Assembly: GCA_021307315.1 (NCBI GenBank) | Contig: JAJSPD010000001.1 | Span: 1,054,001 to 1,118,000 of the forward strand | Direction: 5' to 3' | From: Bisporella sp. PMI_857 | Taxonomy: Eukaryota; Ascomycota; Leotiomycetes; Helotiales; Helotiaceae | Length of the DNA: 64,000 nt | Notes under the pieces: generated by a model | Database searches by the model: none | The model's input: the letters and a program-made list of their open reading frames with translations, nothing else | Told to the model about the DNA's origin: nothing | Part shown: one piece after another, positions 22,366 through 34,300 of the stretch | Layout: each line of letters opens with the position of its first letter | Numbering within the stretch: the first letter of the stretch is position 1 | Translations under genes and position numbers: made by a program

Positions 22366-24667
22366 AATTTGGTACTCCGGTGATGAAAGCGTTTGGTGGA
22401 AGTTTGGACTGTTGAATTGTCAGTGGTGAGCTAGTTTGCAACGATATCCAAAAATAACAAGGCTATATTGCTTAATGTGACGAGTTCTAGAGTCTTACCT
22501 TATTAGCCTCATACGCTGCATATGCCTGCGCGAGATCCCACGACGTCTCTTGTAAACACATCCTTGTGTACTCCAAGGTCATTCCTGTCTTTTCCATCAG
22601 TTGCTTGGCTATGAATTGCTGTTCTGGGCTGAGATCATTGGGTATTAGCTGTGATGCTTTGGCTTGTGGTTGAGTATTGGTGTATGATGGAAGAGCTAAT
22701 GGCGAATGTGCTCGTAGAGTCATCATATCACTGATGACTCTTATAGGGATACCTCCAGGTGCGCCAGGTCCCAAAACAAACGATCTCGAGAAGCTTCGAA
22801 GTGCTATTTCGGCAGGGGATTGAGCTGGCTCCTCAAACTCTCCATGTATAGTGATGAGAAGACCATCTACTCCACGAGGACTTTGTCCAGACGGGTCAGG
22901 AAGACCAGGCTGTGGTCGACACTCGATTATGTATTTGTCGCTTTGTGTTTCGAGATTTGGATGTCGAGTAGCTGGGAAGTCAGACCACATTGACTGAATT
23001 TGCTGAACACCAACATATCGTCGATTCATTCTTGGACCTGGCATCGTGATCTTTGAGAGATTCCGAGAGTGCTTAGTATAGGCTGCCCATGGTGGGATTG
23101 GAGAGCTGTGTTCTCTATCACGAGGCGCCGACATATTGATCGCCAGAGAAAAGACTGATTGGTTGTCGTAGTAGTTGGACAGGAGGGCGGCGCGATCATT
23201 ATCGTAAAGATTCACAAACTGACGAATAAAGTTCTCCCCGACTTGGCCAACATCTCGAAAGTCGGCTGTGTTGATTGGAATAGGAGAATTAACGGCGTTG
23301 ATAAGAGCTGCGACCTGTTCTGGTGTTCTGACAAGTACACCGTTTAGCATCTGAAGTTTCGGGTACCACTGCAAGACTTCATTGCCAAAATTGGGTTCTT
23401 GCGTGACAATTGGATTGTTTGTCAAAATAAGATTTTCGAGATGTCTGAACTTCCGTCTCCAGCCTTCAAGTGATTTGATACTTGTGATGTTGTTGTTCGA
23501 AAGATCCAAGTTTTGTAGGTGTGGGAAGCTAACAGCGAGGTCGTTAACATTTCGAACATCGTCGATGGAATTATTTGCCAGTGAGACGCTAATGATCGCA
23601 CGCCGCTTCTCGTGCGCCTTGGTGAATTGATCATCGCAAACAACCATCAAGGCTGGAAATATTTTGGTTGAGCTCTGTGCTGATAATTTTTCAAGACCAA
23701 AGTCCGGATCCTGTCCCAGAGCTGAGAGGTTGAGAAGCTTATGGTTGGCGTCATAACGCTTGGAAAGAGCTGCTGCCCATTTCCCCTTCAGCTCCATAGT
23801 TTCTTTGGATTGAGCCTTCTTCTCGTCCTGGCCCCGAGATGATAAGCCAGATTCGATTGCTTCAATGGAGAGTACTGATCCGGCAAATGTGAAATTGTTC
23901 AATTTCAAGATTTCCGTAATGTCCTCTGGACTGGCGTGAACGATGACGGCTGTGCCCTTCCTATGGGACTATTTGACGTTAGCAAGGAATAACCTTGGAA
24001 ACGATGGCAGATCGTAAAGTGGCATATGCAGGTGATGGACATCGACTCGTTGATGGCGTTCCAAAGCAGGAAATTGTGAGAAAGTTGTAACTCATGGGAT
24101 TTCCAAGTGTTCCGGTCCGATAACGAGTATAGAGATGGTAAAATTGCTGCAGACCCCTTCGTCCAATCCCCATCAGATTGTTAAACATACCTTCGTGATC
24201 TTGACCGTCCTTCCGGTTCCAGTAGCTTTTCGTTCCAAGAATGCGAGCAGACTTTCGACACCGCCATCTGGATTAGATGCGGCCTTGCTCATATGTAACC
24301 CATCCACCTTCGCAGATGTGCCAGATGTCGAAAGACGGGGTTCAACTATATTTGCTTGCTGTGCTCCAATACCCCGTAGAATGGCCTGCCTAGCTTTCGC
24401 CGTCCCAAGATTTGATCCTCTAGTAATTCCTCCCCGCCCTCGCATGTTTCCACGACCTCGGGAAGGTGCTGCTGTTCCAATATCACCCTTCCCAGACTTG
24501 ACATTTGCAACACCTTCAGCTCCCATTACCATATCCCCGTCCTTATCGACTTTCACCGGTCCGGAGGTTCGCTTCCGTATTCCTCCACCGCGAGTGCCGC
24601 CTGTTCGAGTACTTGGAGAGCCATGTCGTGGACCTCGCGGGACAGAGGTAATGCGATTGTCCAGCAT
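22366..24667 (-). CDS. MEX67: mRNA export factor Mex67 (TAP/NXF1 family)
   Basis: Three exons are inferred: 24667-24191, 23968-22487, and a short last exon at about 22408-22366 after an intron starting GTAAGA. Mex67, with its Mtr2 partner, carries mRNPs through nuclear pores. From the N-terminus: an Arg/Gly-rich segment, an RRM-like region (AVIVHASPEDITEILKLNNF), leucine-rich repeats (FPHLQNLDLSNNNITSIKSL, HLENLILTNNPIV), an NTF2-like domain (FIRQFVNLYDNDRAALLSNYY ... GVDGLLITIHGEF) and a UBA-like TAP-C domain (LSPEQQFIAKQLMEKTGM ... WDLAQAYAAYEANK). The last exon adds a short LPPNAF-type tail. Its exact stop position should be treated as approximate, because the extra intron is inferred from splice consensus and tail similarity; without it the frame stops at 22487. 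Total about 665 aa. The ATG at 24667 follows a plausible leader; no better start is visible. Confidence 0.9.
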
Positions 24668-25642
24668 ATTGGAAAGAGGTTCTTTTCGTATAACGCGAAT
24701 TAAAAGGCTGTGGTATAGAGCCTGCGTACAAGAGAATGAATTTCCTTGCAGCAGATGCGCTGAATTTGAGCGTGTTTCGAGATGAGTCCTCCGACTATGT
24801 CGGTGGTTGTGAGTTTGAAAGGCTCTTTGACAAGGCAACTACAGTTTAAAATAGTCAGGCTGTCAAGATCCACATTGTATGCCAAGCCACAATTGGATTA
24901 GCCATGACATCACGTGTACATTTAATACAATGACTCATGTCATGATAGATATCAGCCAGAAGATTACTCACCGATGATTCCACTTCTCAGAACACAGTCG
25001 ACTAGCAAGTCATAAATATATGCAGTATTGAGCGACAATGAAATTTAACCTTGCCTGACTCACTTTACCCATAGTTGGTATGTTACAGGCCGTCACACCT
25101 ACACCAGACACGTACAAGTAAACCACCAATGCGGAAGGCGGTCAGTGCTGGAGGCGCGTATTTAGTAATGTATACAGTGAATATATCATGGGTGGAATAC
25201 AACTATAAACTTGCAGAGAGGGTATTGTTTGCCAATCTTCGTATGTGTAACTATGTATAGGCAATTATGGACGCGCTGTATCATTAATTTCTAAAAGAGA
25301 AATAGGAAATCGTACATCCGCCCGCGTCCTAATATGTCATGTTTCGACCGGCAAAAGCAGGGGCCAAGAGACTTTCACCTTCCTGCAAGGTTCCACTGAC
25401 GCGGCTGAGTTCCACTCTTCATGAAAGCTGTCCTTCTCAACTCGAAACTCATCCACTCTATAATCCTCTCAAGATCTTGTTTTTCGATGCGATTTTGAGC
25501 GTGTTATGAATTCAATTCCTTCCCAAGCTCCCATTGAATTTATGCATTGTTAAAATTGGTTAGCTGAACTCATCGGCGCAAGCCTCGTTGTTTGCAAGTT
25601 TCGCCAGTTCGAAAATATTCCTGAGCTCTCAAACTAGACACA
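24668..25642. other. Divergent promoter region MEX67 / ERV46
   Basis: Nearly 1 kb between two head-to-head genes. A CACGTG E-box-like motif lies at about 24912. No gene is supported; the short frame around 25075-25260 has no family signature. Confidence 0.45.
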
Positions 25643-27100
25643 ATGCCTGCAAAATCCCGATTCACAAGGCTCGATGCCTTCACAAAGACGGTAGATGAGG
25701 CGAGAGTACGCACAACCTCAGGCGGAATTGTTACGATAGCTTCACTGCTCATCGTGTTATATTTGGCGTGGGGAGAATGGGCAGACTACAGGCGGATAGT
25801 TGTACATCCTGAGCTGATAGTAGACAAGGGAAGAGGTGAGCCTCTACATTACCAGTAGCATGCATGATGCTAATTTATTTGTTAGGGGAGAAAATGGAGG
25901 TCCATCTTAACATTACTTTCCCTCGCATCCCTTGCGAACTGTTGACATTGGATGTCATGGACGTATCTGGGGAACAGCAGAGTGAAGTCATGCACGATGT
26001 TAGCAAGGTCAGACTCTCTGCTGAGAGCGAAGGCGGGTATGTCATTGATGTAAAAGCGTTGGACTTGTAAGTATTCGAGATATTGATGGACCAACACATA
26101 ATCTGATAGTTTTTAGACACGCCGATGATCAAGCGTCGCACCTTGCTCCCGACTATTGTGGTGGATGTTATGGAGCAACTCCTCCTACCAATGCGGTCAA
26201 GCCAGGCTGCTGTAATACTTGTGACGAAGTTAGGAACGCTTATGCCAGCGTATCCTGGGCTTTCGGACGAGGAGAAAATGTTGAACAATGTATCCGCGAG
26301 CACTACGGAGAGCGATTGGATGCTCAACGAAAGGAAGGATGTCGCATTGAAGGCGGCCTCCGTGTCAATAAGGTCATTGGAAACTTCCACATTGCACCCG
26401 GAAGGAGTTTCAGTAACGGAAACCTGCACGTCCACGATCTTAACAACTACTTTGATACTCCAATTGCTGGTGGCCATGTCTTCACCCATAAAATACACTC
26501 TCTGCGATTTGGACCACAGCTTCCCGATAATGTGGCCGCTAAGATGGGTAGAAAGCCTTTGCCATGGACCAACCATCATCTCAACCCATTAGATAACACA
26601 GAACAGAGTACTACTGACCCCGCTTATAACTTCATGTACTTCGTGAAGGTGGTGCCAACATCTTACCTTCCGCTAGGCTGGGACAAAGCCTCAAAGTCTG
26701 TAGATCACCAGTTTGTGGGAATGGGATCATTCGGACATGGAAGTGATGGCAGTGTCGAGACACACCAATACTCTGTTACAAGCCATCGCAGAAGTTTGAA
26801 TGGCGGAGATGATAGCGCTGAGGGCCACAAGGAGAAAAGACACGCACAAGGTGGTATTCCAGGCGTTTTCTTCTCATACGTATGTCATCCACTCCCGCAT
26901 AATCCAATGTCACTAATCGTATCTAGGACATCTCCCCAATGAAGGTCATCAACCGAGAAGAGAGACCGAAGACATTAGCTGGTTTCTTGACAGGTCTCTG
27001 CGCGATTGTTGGAGGAACATTGACAGTGGCTGCGGCTGTCGATAGAACAGTATATGAGGGAGCTACACGGCTTAAGAAATTACAGTCCAAAAATCTTTGA
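25643..27100 (+). CDS. ERV46: ER-Golgi vesicle protein Erv46 (ERGIC-3 family)
   Basis: Four exons (25643-25835, 25886-26066, 26117-26879, 26927-27100) join in frame to 436 aa. Erv46 forms a complex with Erv41 in COPII and COPI vesicles and retrieves escaped ER residents. A short cytosolic N-terminus (MPAKSRFTRLDAFTKTVDEA) precedes a first membrane segment (GGIVTIASLLIVLYLAW, about 28-45). A long lumenal domain contains the family's cysteine-rich patch (DYCGGCYGA ... GCCNTCDEV) and the conserved HDLNNYFDTP and SHMIH-type region (here HVFTHKIHSLRFG). The second membrane segment is near the C-terminus (TLAGFLTGLCAIVGGTLTVA, about 395-414), followed by a short lysine-containing tail. Length and two-span topology fit the family. 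All three introns are 45-50 bp with good consensus. Confidence 0.94.
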
Positions 27101-29037
27101 TAGTTGAGAGCTTCTTTTTGCGCATGGGTGGCCGGCATGGGATGGAGTTCAGAGGATTCTTGAACATAGGTGTACTAAATATGAACATTTTCCATTACTG
27201 TACTTGTGTAATGTCTCGTATACTCGCACATGCTTCTGGGCAGCCTAAAGGGACCAATGAGCACACACTCCTACAATCTTCATCCTTTAATGTGCAGGGT
27301 AAGTGACATGACAGCAGCCATCCATGCGGGAATGACCTAAAGTTGGAGTTGGCCCCCTTGGAAATGTTGAAATGAAAGCCCAACTACATGGCATGTGATT
27401 GGCTAACTCGAAATATTGACGAATCTCCCGAAGTCTTGCATATGGGAGGGCAGAGGACCCAATTGCATAATCAGACCGCAATGTTTCAGACTAGAGGAAA
27501 CGGCACAGGAGAGCCCATTTGCGGGGGGAGCCAATAACGCCTTTCTTCTTAACAAAAAGCAACGCTTGCGTCCTTCAACGGGCCCCCCGATGCAAAAGGC
27601 ATGAAATGAATGAATGAATGAATAGGGATGTCGAAAAGAAACTTTCATGCTGATGATGATGAGTTATTGTTTTTCAATACTTATCTGGAAAAAGCGAGAG
27701 CCTCGTATCCTAGGATTCTATTGGGTTATTGCTGGATCCTCAATGAAATTGCGAGCCACCAGGAATACGAAATTTGTTGTGTACATCGAAAGCCCATCCA
27801 CTTGTGTCTTTCGCTTGTGCCTATATATCCCTTTCTTGCACTCAAGCTAAACTCGGAATATCCATTTGGGCGCAAGAGCAGACTTTCCTGCAGCGAGAGA
27901 AGTGGAACACTGTCCTCCCTTCTCCAACAGAAATACTCATTTGGAATCGTGAACAGCTGCTGCTGGCGCTGACTTACGCTCGAAGAATATTGGGACATAA
28001 TAAGTATAATAAACAAAGATATTTCGGAGCACTCCTTTTCTAGGCTAGATTTGCCCCATGTCTAGTTTCCTCCCCCCTTCTCCCCCTACAAAACTGGAGT
28101 GGTGAATTAAAAACCCTTACCATTCACTTACTCAGAAGTGGTGATGGCTGGTGGGTTCAGGGGCCAGAATGCGCTAGCGCCTCGCCTCCCGGGAGGGTTG
28201 ATATTTTGGGATCCAAGAGGGGGCCTCGTGCTCAGAAAAAAGCCCTTTGGACCTTGGACTTTGGGGCCTTGGACCTTGGGAAACTTTGTCGTTATTATTC
28301 TTTTTTTTTTCCCTCTCTCCCTCTCTCTCCTCCCCTAATTCTGTATTGCTCTGTGAATGATCAAGACACTATCCGTTCCTTTCCTTTCCCCCATCTAATC
28401 ATCATCTTTATATTTCTATACTTGTAATTCCAATCATAATATCCCGCAAGGTCCCTCTTGGAGAACCATCCACCTTTCCCGCCACACATCTGTACCTGGA
28501 TTCGTTGGTGCAAGAAGGGGGCACCCAAGCCTTGTTTTAGAACTTCAGACGACAACCACAACACTTCCACTCCTTATAGCTACGAGCCAGCCATTATCAC
28601 CATACCAACCACACTTGATCCAACGATCCATTCATTAAAATACCATCTGTATTTCGCTCCTGCGATCATCACGGCCGTCGCCAATTGTTACTCAATCCCA
28701 TTCCCGCAGCATACAACAAAATCCATCGGCTCCTCCTTGTGTACATAGCCCCCCTTACTATCAACCAACCCTTCACAACTCAAACACTGGTCGCCTTGTT
28801 CACCCTCTGCAGCCACAACGTCAACGTCCGATCGCGAGCAGACTAAAACACATAGTACTCCAGACATCACAACGACGGATAGCTGCCGATACCGTTGCTA
28901 CTTGATACAATTGCTACACCCCCGCATGCGCACCACCACGATCAAGTCTCCTATGAAAGTTACGAATGAAGACCGCATTTTATATAGAGCACGACGAATA
29001 ATAATACTAAAGTGAGAAGCAGTAGGCCTTCTACAAA
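27101..29037. other. Intergenic and long pyrimidine-rich leader
   Basis: No supported gene. The left part is the 3' UTR of ERV46. A short imperfect repeat based on CTTGGAC lies at about 28247-28281. From about 28300 to the Sel1-protein ATG the DNA is rich in CT tracts and short frames, as in long fungal 5' leaders. Confidence 0.45.
27606..27623. repeat. ATGA microsatellite
   Basis: Four perfect ATGA units plus a partial one, downstream of ERV46. Confidence 0.8.
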
Positions 29038-31300
29038 ATGGCGAATGGAAAGCCTAGCTTTATCGATGTGAGATCGCAATCTCATGGACCCCTGGGAACA
29101 GGTTCCGGCTTACCATCACCAAGAAGCCTACCGTCACCCCGATTACATATAGCAGGAGATGTGCCACCTGCACTATCACCGCTCGATGCATTTGCAGCAC
29201 AAAGTCGGATGTTGGCAAAACAATTGGAGGAAAGCAGCAGATCGGGACGGCGCATAAGTCGGTTGCCTCCTCTCACCATCGCGAATTCGCTAGGGCCGGA
29301 TAATCGCCCTGGATTCTTTCGGTCTGTATCTGCCGCGCCTGCAGTAGGGGACCCAGATACACCCGAGTCCCCAGAAGCGCAGAGTCCAGGAGCTGCGTTA
29401 AAGACTGCGATAGAAAATCCACAATACCGGCCAGTTTCTGTGTATCCTCAAGTTGGAGATGTCCCATCCGTACCTACTGCGCCACTCCCACCATTCAATC
29501 GAAATGACGAAGAAACCTTTCGAGGCCGGAGGCCGCCGAGCACAGTGAATGATTCATTTTTTGGTGGTAGGAGAGAGCAGTCGCCCGCAGATATTGGTAG
29601 AGAGCAAAGATTTTCAAGAAGCGGAAACTCGCTTTCCAATGTTTACTCACGCCCCAGCACAGATTCGCTGCGACAGAATGGACAACCTCCTCGAAGACCG
29701 CAAGATGGCAATTTGGCGGTGAATGGGTACGACTCGAGAGCATTGGCACCCCCGAGATCTCCATTTTCACAGAGAAATGCCAGCCCTAGATCTGCACACG
29801 AAAGTTCAGAAGATGATTTAAACAGCACAAATGACTATCATGGGCTATCTCCACCACACCGAAAGCAATCCTCATCAAGCGCATTCTCTGCATCACCTAC
29901 TTCAGCTGTTTTCCGTGGGCATGGTATGCCTAGGTCACCTTCCGTATCATCAGAGGTCTCTGTAGGCGGAACAGGGTTACCCAAACCTGCATTCAACTTC
30001 TCGAGGCCATTGAGCAGAGCGAGCCTCGCAAGTATGAGTGGATTACCTGTCGATACCCCTTCACGTCAAGCATCATCAGACAGCCAGCCATCATTCATTC
30101 TAGCGGATGATACCGCAAATACTCCCATTAGCATGCACAGTGAGGGTTTTCCAGATAATGATAATGGGCCTGCTCCGTCCTACGTATACTCAAAATTCTC
30201 ACTACCGAGAGGGAAGATGCTACAAAGGAATTCTCTAATATTCCAAGAGACTATGCAACAGTTTCAAGCAGGGCCTTTCAGCAACGCTCCAGTTCATGGG
30301 GCGGCGCCGCCTTCACCCCCCTCACGACCTTCCACTTCTCATAAAAGCGATGGTCAGTCAGGACTAGATCCAAGTAGATCATCACATGATCAGAGTCGGC
30401 CTTCGACCGAATCCGGCTTCAGGAAGTCACGTTTCTCAGAAGAGTCGATGTCCCCATCAGCAGCATCTTCTAGTACCATCAAAGCCCGGTCACAGCACTC
30501 TATCGCGCCGTCTATGGAAATGGATGCGGAGCAACATGTAGAAAAGGCAATCGAGTTTCACGAAGCTGGTTCACTCACCAAGTCCACGTATCATCTCCGT
30601 CTCGCCGCACGACAGAATCATCCTACAGGTATGTTACTATATGCTCTTGCGTGTAGACATGGTTGGGGCTGTCGGCCTAATCAGAAGGAGGGTGTTGCCT
30701 GGCTGAGGAAGGCTGTGGATTCTGCTGGTTTAGAGGTTGCAGAAGATGAAGAGGTTGAGAAGGGTGGAAAGACAGTTGACTTTTTGGAGAAAAAGACGAG
30801 GAAAGCACAATTTGCTTTAAGCATTTACGAGCTTGGCGTCAGTCACATGAATGGCTGGGGAATCGAACAGGACAAAGTGCTAGCTCTACGGTGTTTTGAG
30901 ATTGCTGGCAGTAAGTCCTTCATCGAGTTAAAGTTGGCCTATACTAATATAACATAGCATGGGGAGATGCCGATGCGTTAGCCGAGACAGGTTTCTGCTA
31001 CGCCCAAGGAATTGGATGCAAGAAGGATCTCAAGAAATCCGCAAAATTCTACAGGCAAGCCGCAGAGAAAGGTATCAGCATGGTTGGAAATTCTTGGTAA
31101 GTCCAAGCCCTAACCTCTTCCTCGTTCATGCTAACAAAATCAGGATTTACAAAGCCAAGTACAACGACGACACCGACGACGATACTACACCTAAGAAGTC
31201 ACTAGATAAAGATCAGCTCTCGACTTGCGAATCAGAAAAGAAGCAAAGGAGCAAATCGCGATCAAGAGGCATATTCTCGCGCAAGAAATCTACCACCTAA
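29038..31300 (+). CDS. Sel1-repeat protein (DSF2-like)
   Basis: Three exons (29038-30910, 30958-31096, 31144-31300) give 722 aa. The first 480 or so residues are Ser/Pro/Arg-rich and probably disordered. The C-terminal third holds Sel1-type TPR-like repeats: HLRLAARQNHPTGMLLYALA / CRHGWGCRPNQKEGVAWLRKA, then FALSIYELGVSHMNGWGIEQ / DKVLALRCFEIAG, then DADALAETGFCYAQGIGCKK / DLKKSAKFYRQAA. A lysine/serine-rich tail ends FSRKKSTT. The architecture matches fungal Dsf2 and chitin-synthase regulatory factor-like Sel1 proteins, which act as scaffolds; the biochemical role is unknown. Introns are 47 bp each, with good consensus. The gene stands alone between two long gene-free stretches. Confidence 0.85.
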
Positions 31301-34300
31301 ACCAAAATCCCTTGCACTTGCTTAGAAAGTTCCGGATTGGGACTTGTATATTTTGGCGTACAGGCGTCAATCATTTTATCTTGACCGTGGTTTTTATGGA
31401 TACACTTAATTGTGGATTATCTGGGATGGGAAAGCGGTGCATATTCTTCCTTATTTTTTCCAAGGCGAAAAGGAACATCTTGATGACGAGAGAATGAAAA
31501 GGACAAAGAGATTCTACCCCTAATATACCCGTCTGTGATTGGAGACCTGGGGAGCATCTCGAGAGTGGATATAGTGTATAGGTAGTTTAGTTATCTGGCA
31601 GACATGGCCTCTGCCTTGTTGATATACTATGATTTTAAAAGATCGCTTACAACGTTTATCGTGGCGCGAGATCTTAATGTGAGGTCCTCGCAACGGTGTT
31701 GGCTGCATAACCGCAATCCTCCCCCTCGTTGCAACTTTTCCCGAACTTCCAAAAAATTCCAAAAGGATCTGAGGATAGATTATTTACGTCATGTGTCGCC
31801 GTGCCTCTTCATCGCAGAAGATCACGATCCTGGATTCTTCAAACCCGACGGCTTTTTCTTTCCATCTAGTTCGTAGCGCAGGGGTATTGGGAGCTCCTCA
31901 TCTTTCTTACTATAGGTCGTCGGTCGGGCTTTGCGTATACCTGACATCTACTGCACACCTCCCATTTCCTAATGGCGTGGTTGGAAAGGGGGGTGGGCAG
32001 GCTCGAAACGGATACGGTGGGACTTTGATCTTCAAAATATACCTCTTCGCGACGCCGTCTAGAGGCCGTCATGCTCTTGCGTGCTTGGCTTGAGGAACGG
32101 TGGATAAATTCTTTGCCGGATGGTGGCCGCTGAAAGAGAAACGCATTGCTTCCTATGTTTGGGATGTGAATGGAAGTTGTTCCTGTATATGTGGCTGCTT
32201 GGAATCAGATTCTCTTTATTTATGGCTAGCTTGATGAGCAATGGCGGATTCGTGGCCAACCAGAAGCGAAACGGACATGTCTTTGGCGAAGAAAGTCGGA
32301 CATAAATGACAACTGCTCTTGCGGCAGGTCATGAGGTTGGATTCACGATATTCGAATATATTTCACTGACAAGGTAGATACTGGTAGAATTTGTACCATG
32401 ATAGATTTCTCGTGCAAGCTTTTTAGAGGGTTTGGGGGCGAGACCATGTAAACGTTCCATGTACACAGACCATGATTTACAGTGGATTTTGTGAGTATCT
32501 TTATGTTAGAATAATTATGCGGCTTGGAAGAGTGACTCTACTGGTAGCGAGTAGGAAGAATAAATATTAGGGGAAAAGAAAATGGTTATGCGAATATGTA
32601 CCGAACTTCTGTGGGAATCGATCTTTATGTTGCCGTCTAGATTCCAACGCCATACTGTACCAGCCGGCTAGCAAGACTGGAGTTCCGTCGTTTACACATG
32701 ATGTTCCGACATGTATCTATTTCGCAGCGGGATAAACTGTCGATACTCCTTGCAATCCTCGACTTGTAAACAATATTTTAGAATTTCCGTCGCTACTCGA
32801 TGATCAGCATATGGGAAGACCATAGCTACTAGAACCACAGAGCATTTTCTTAAAGTAATAAATAGCAAGAAGTTATTAGCTCTGTCCCATCATGTGTTCC
32901 AGGTATGCGTCCCAATTTCTCCCTTCACTGTTCGAGCGACAGGTGGCCGATCTATAGATCCGTCGTTAGATCTAGCTGCCATCACCTAATCTGCAGGCTT
33001 GGAACTGAGATTGAACCTGTGTACTAAACCTCATGTTCGGGTGATACGAACTCTTGTCTATCTTTGGCTTCGTTGTCCTGTAGGGCAGCACATCTGTTTT
33101 TGCATTATTGATCCTCCAGAAAAATATCTTTGTCGCTATTCATCGACCTTGACCTCCACAATCTCCTCCTCCACTATAAGCATTCGATCTCTCCACGGCC
33201 GTCATGTATAAACAAGATCGATTGCTGCTTTGTGTTGAGGTAGAGCTGGATTACAAGTCGAGGAATCCATTCTCGTGTAACGGTGATTGCGAGATTCGAC
33301 GCCTCGCCGTCTAAAGTTGTTCCAAGAAAATTCCCATGCGGTGAGGTATTCTATTTTAATGTCATTTTGATGGACCACTACTACGAGGTATTTTCTTTCC
33401 CTGAGGACTGCCTGGTGATACTTTCGCTGCACAAGCCTCATCGAGCAGTTCACAATCGCTGTTCACCCGCAGGTCTAGACCGAGCCACTGATCTTGCGCC
33501 ACCTTGTTATGTCCACTTATGTGCCATGCCCAGCTGAAACTCAAACATTTCGATTCCGTACGGATGATTGACCTAGCTGCGTGATCTTGAGTGGCTTCCT
33601 ATCATGGCGAAACCAGCTTCCTTCGTCCCGTGTACGAGGTCGCGAAAACTATTTGGCCTAATTATCGATATCTCAGTGGTGATATTGTAAATATTTGACT
33701 ATGCTGCAGAGATTAATACCCAGTCTTTGGCATTTATAGTTGAAATTTATCGAAATTGTTTTCTGTGCAAGTGTTAGTCCGTAGAGTGTATAACAAGATT
33801 CAAGATCGCTAGAATCCAGGGGTTTCGGAACGAACATTAGACACGTCCTGGATCAAGCAGTCGTCTGAGTTACTGGAGCGGCCCGAATCGAGCAATGGCA
33901 GCTTTGAACCATAGAGTCTAGTTTGCGATGTATAATCATCAGCTCTAGCTGACGTGTCATACATCAGCAGAACCATGATAAACGTAGCAAGAGACGAGGG
34001 TGTGATGTGTGCTTACCACTGGGCTGTCGCAGCTAATCAAACACGCAATATGCAGAATAAAGCTAGGCAGAAATGGCATCTCCAACAAGCCGCAGGCAGC
34101 TCCATCGTGTCGCCTCACACCTGAGCATTCTCTTGGTAGACTAGATATGCCTTATATTTTGGTGTCCTTGGTTGATAGTCTAGGTGTCTAGGAACTTGAT
34201 GAGTCTCGAAGCTTGACAGGGTAGGTAGACAAGTCAAGCTAATGGACACAAGAGACCTCACTAAATCGAGGGCTTATTGGAGCATTCGGGGCGGGAAATG

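Noticed and set aside
24135..24785. 216-codon plus-strand frame
   Set aside because: It is the antisense shadow of MEX67 exon 1; its composition mirrors the Arg/Gly-rich coding strand.
25875..26579. 234-codon minus-strand frame
   Set aside because: Antisense shadow of ERV46 exons 2-3, with no domain of its own.
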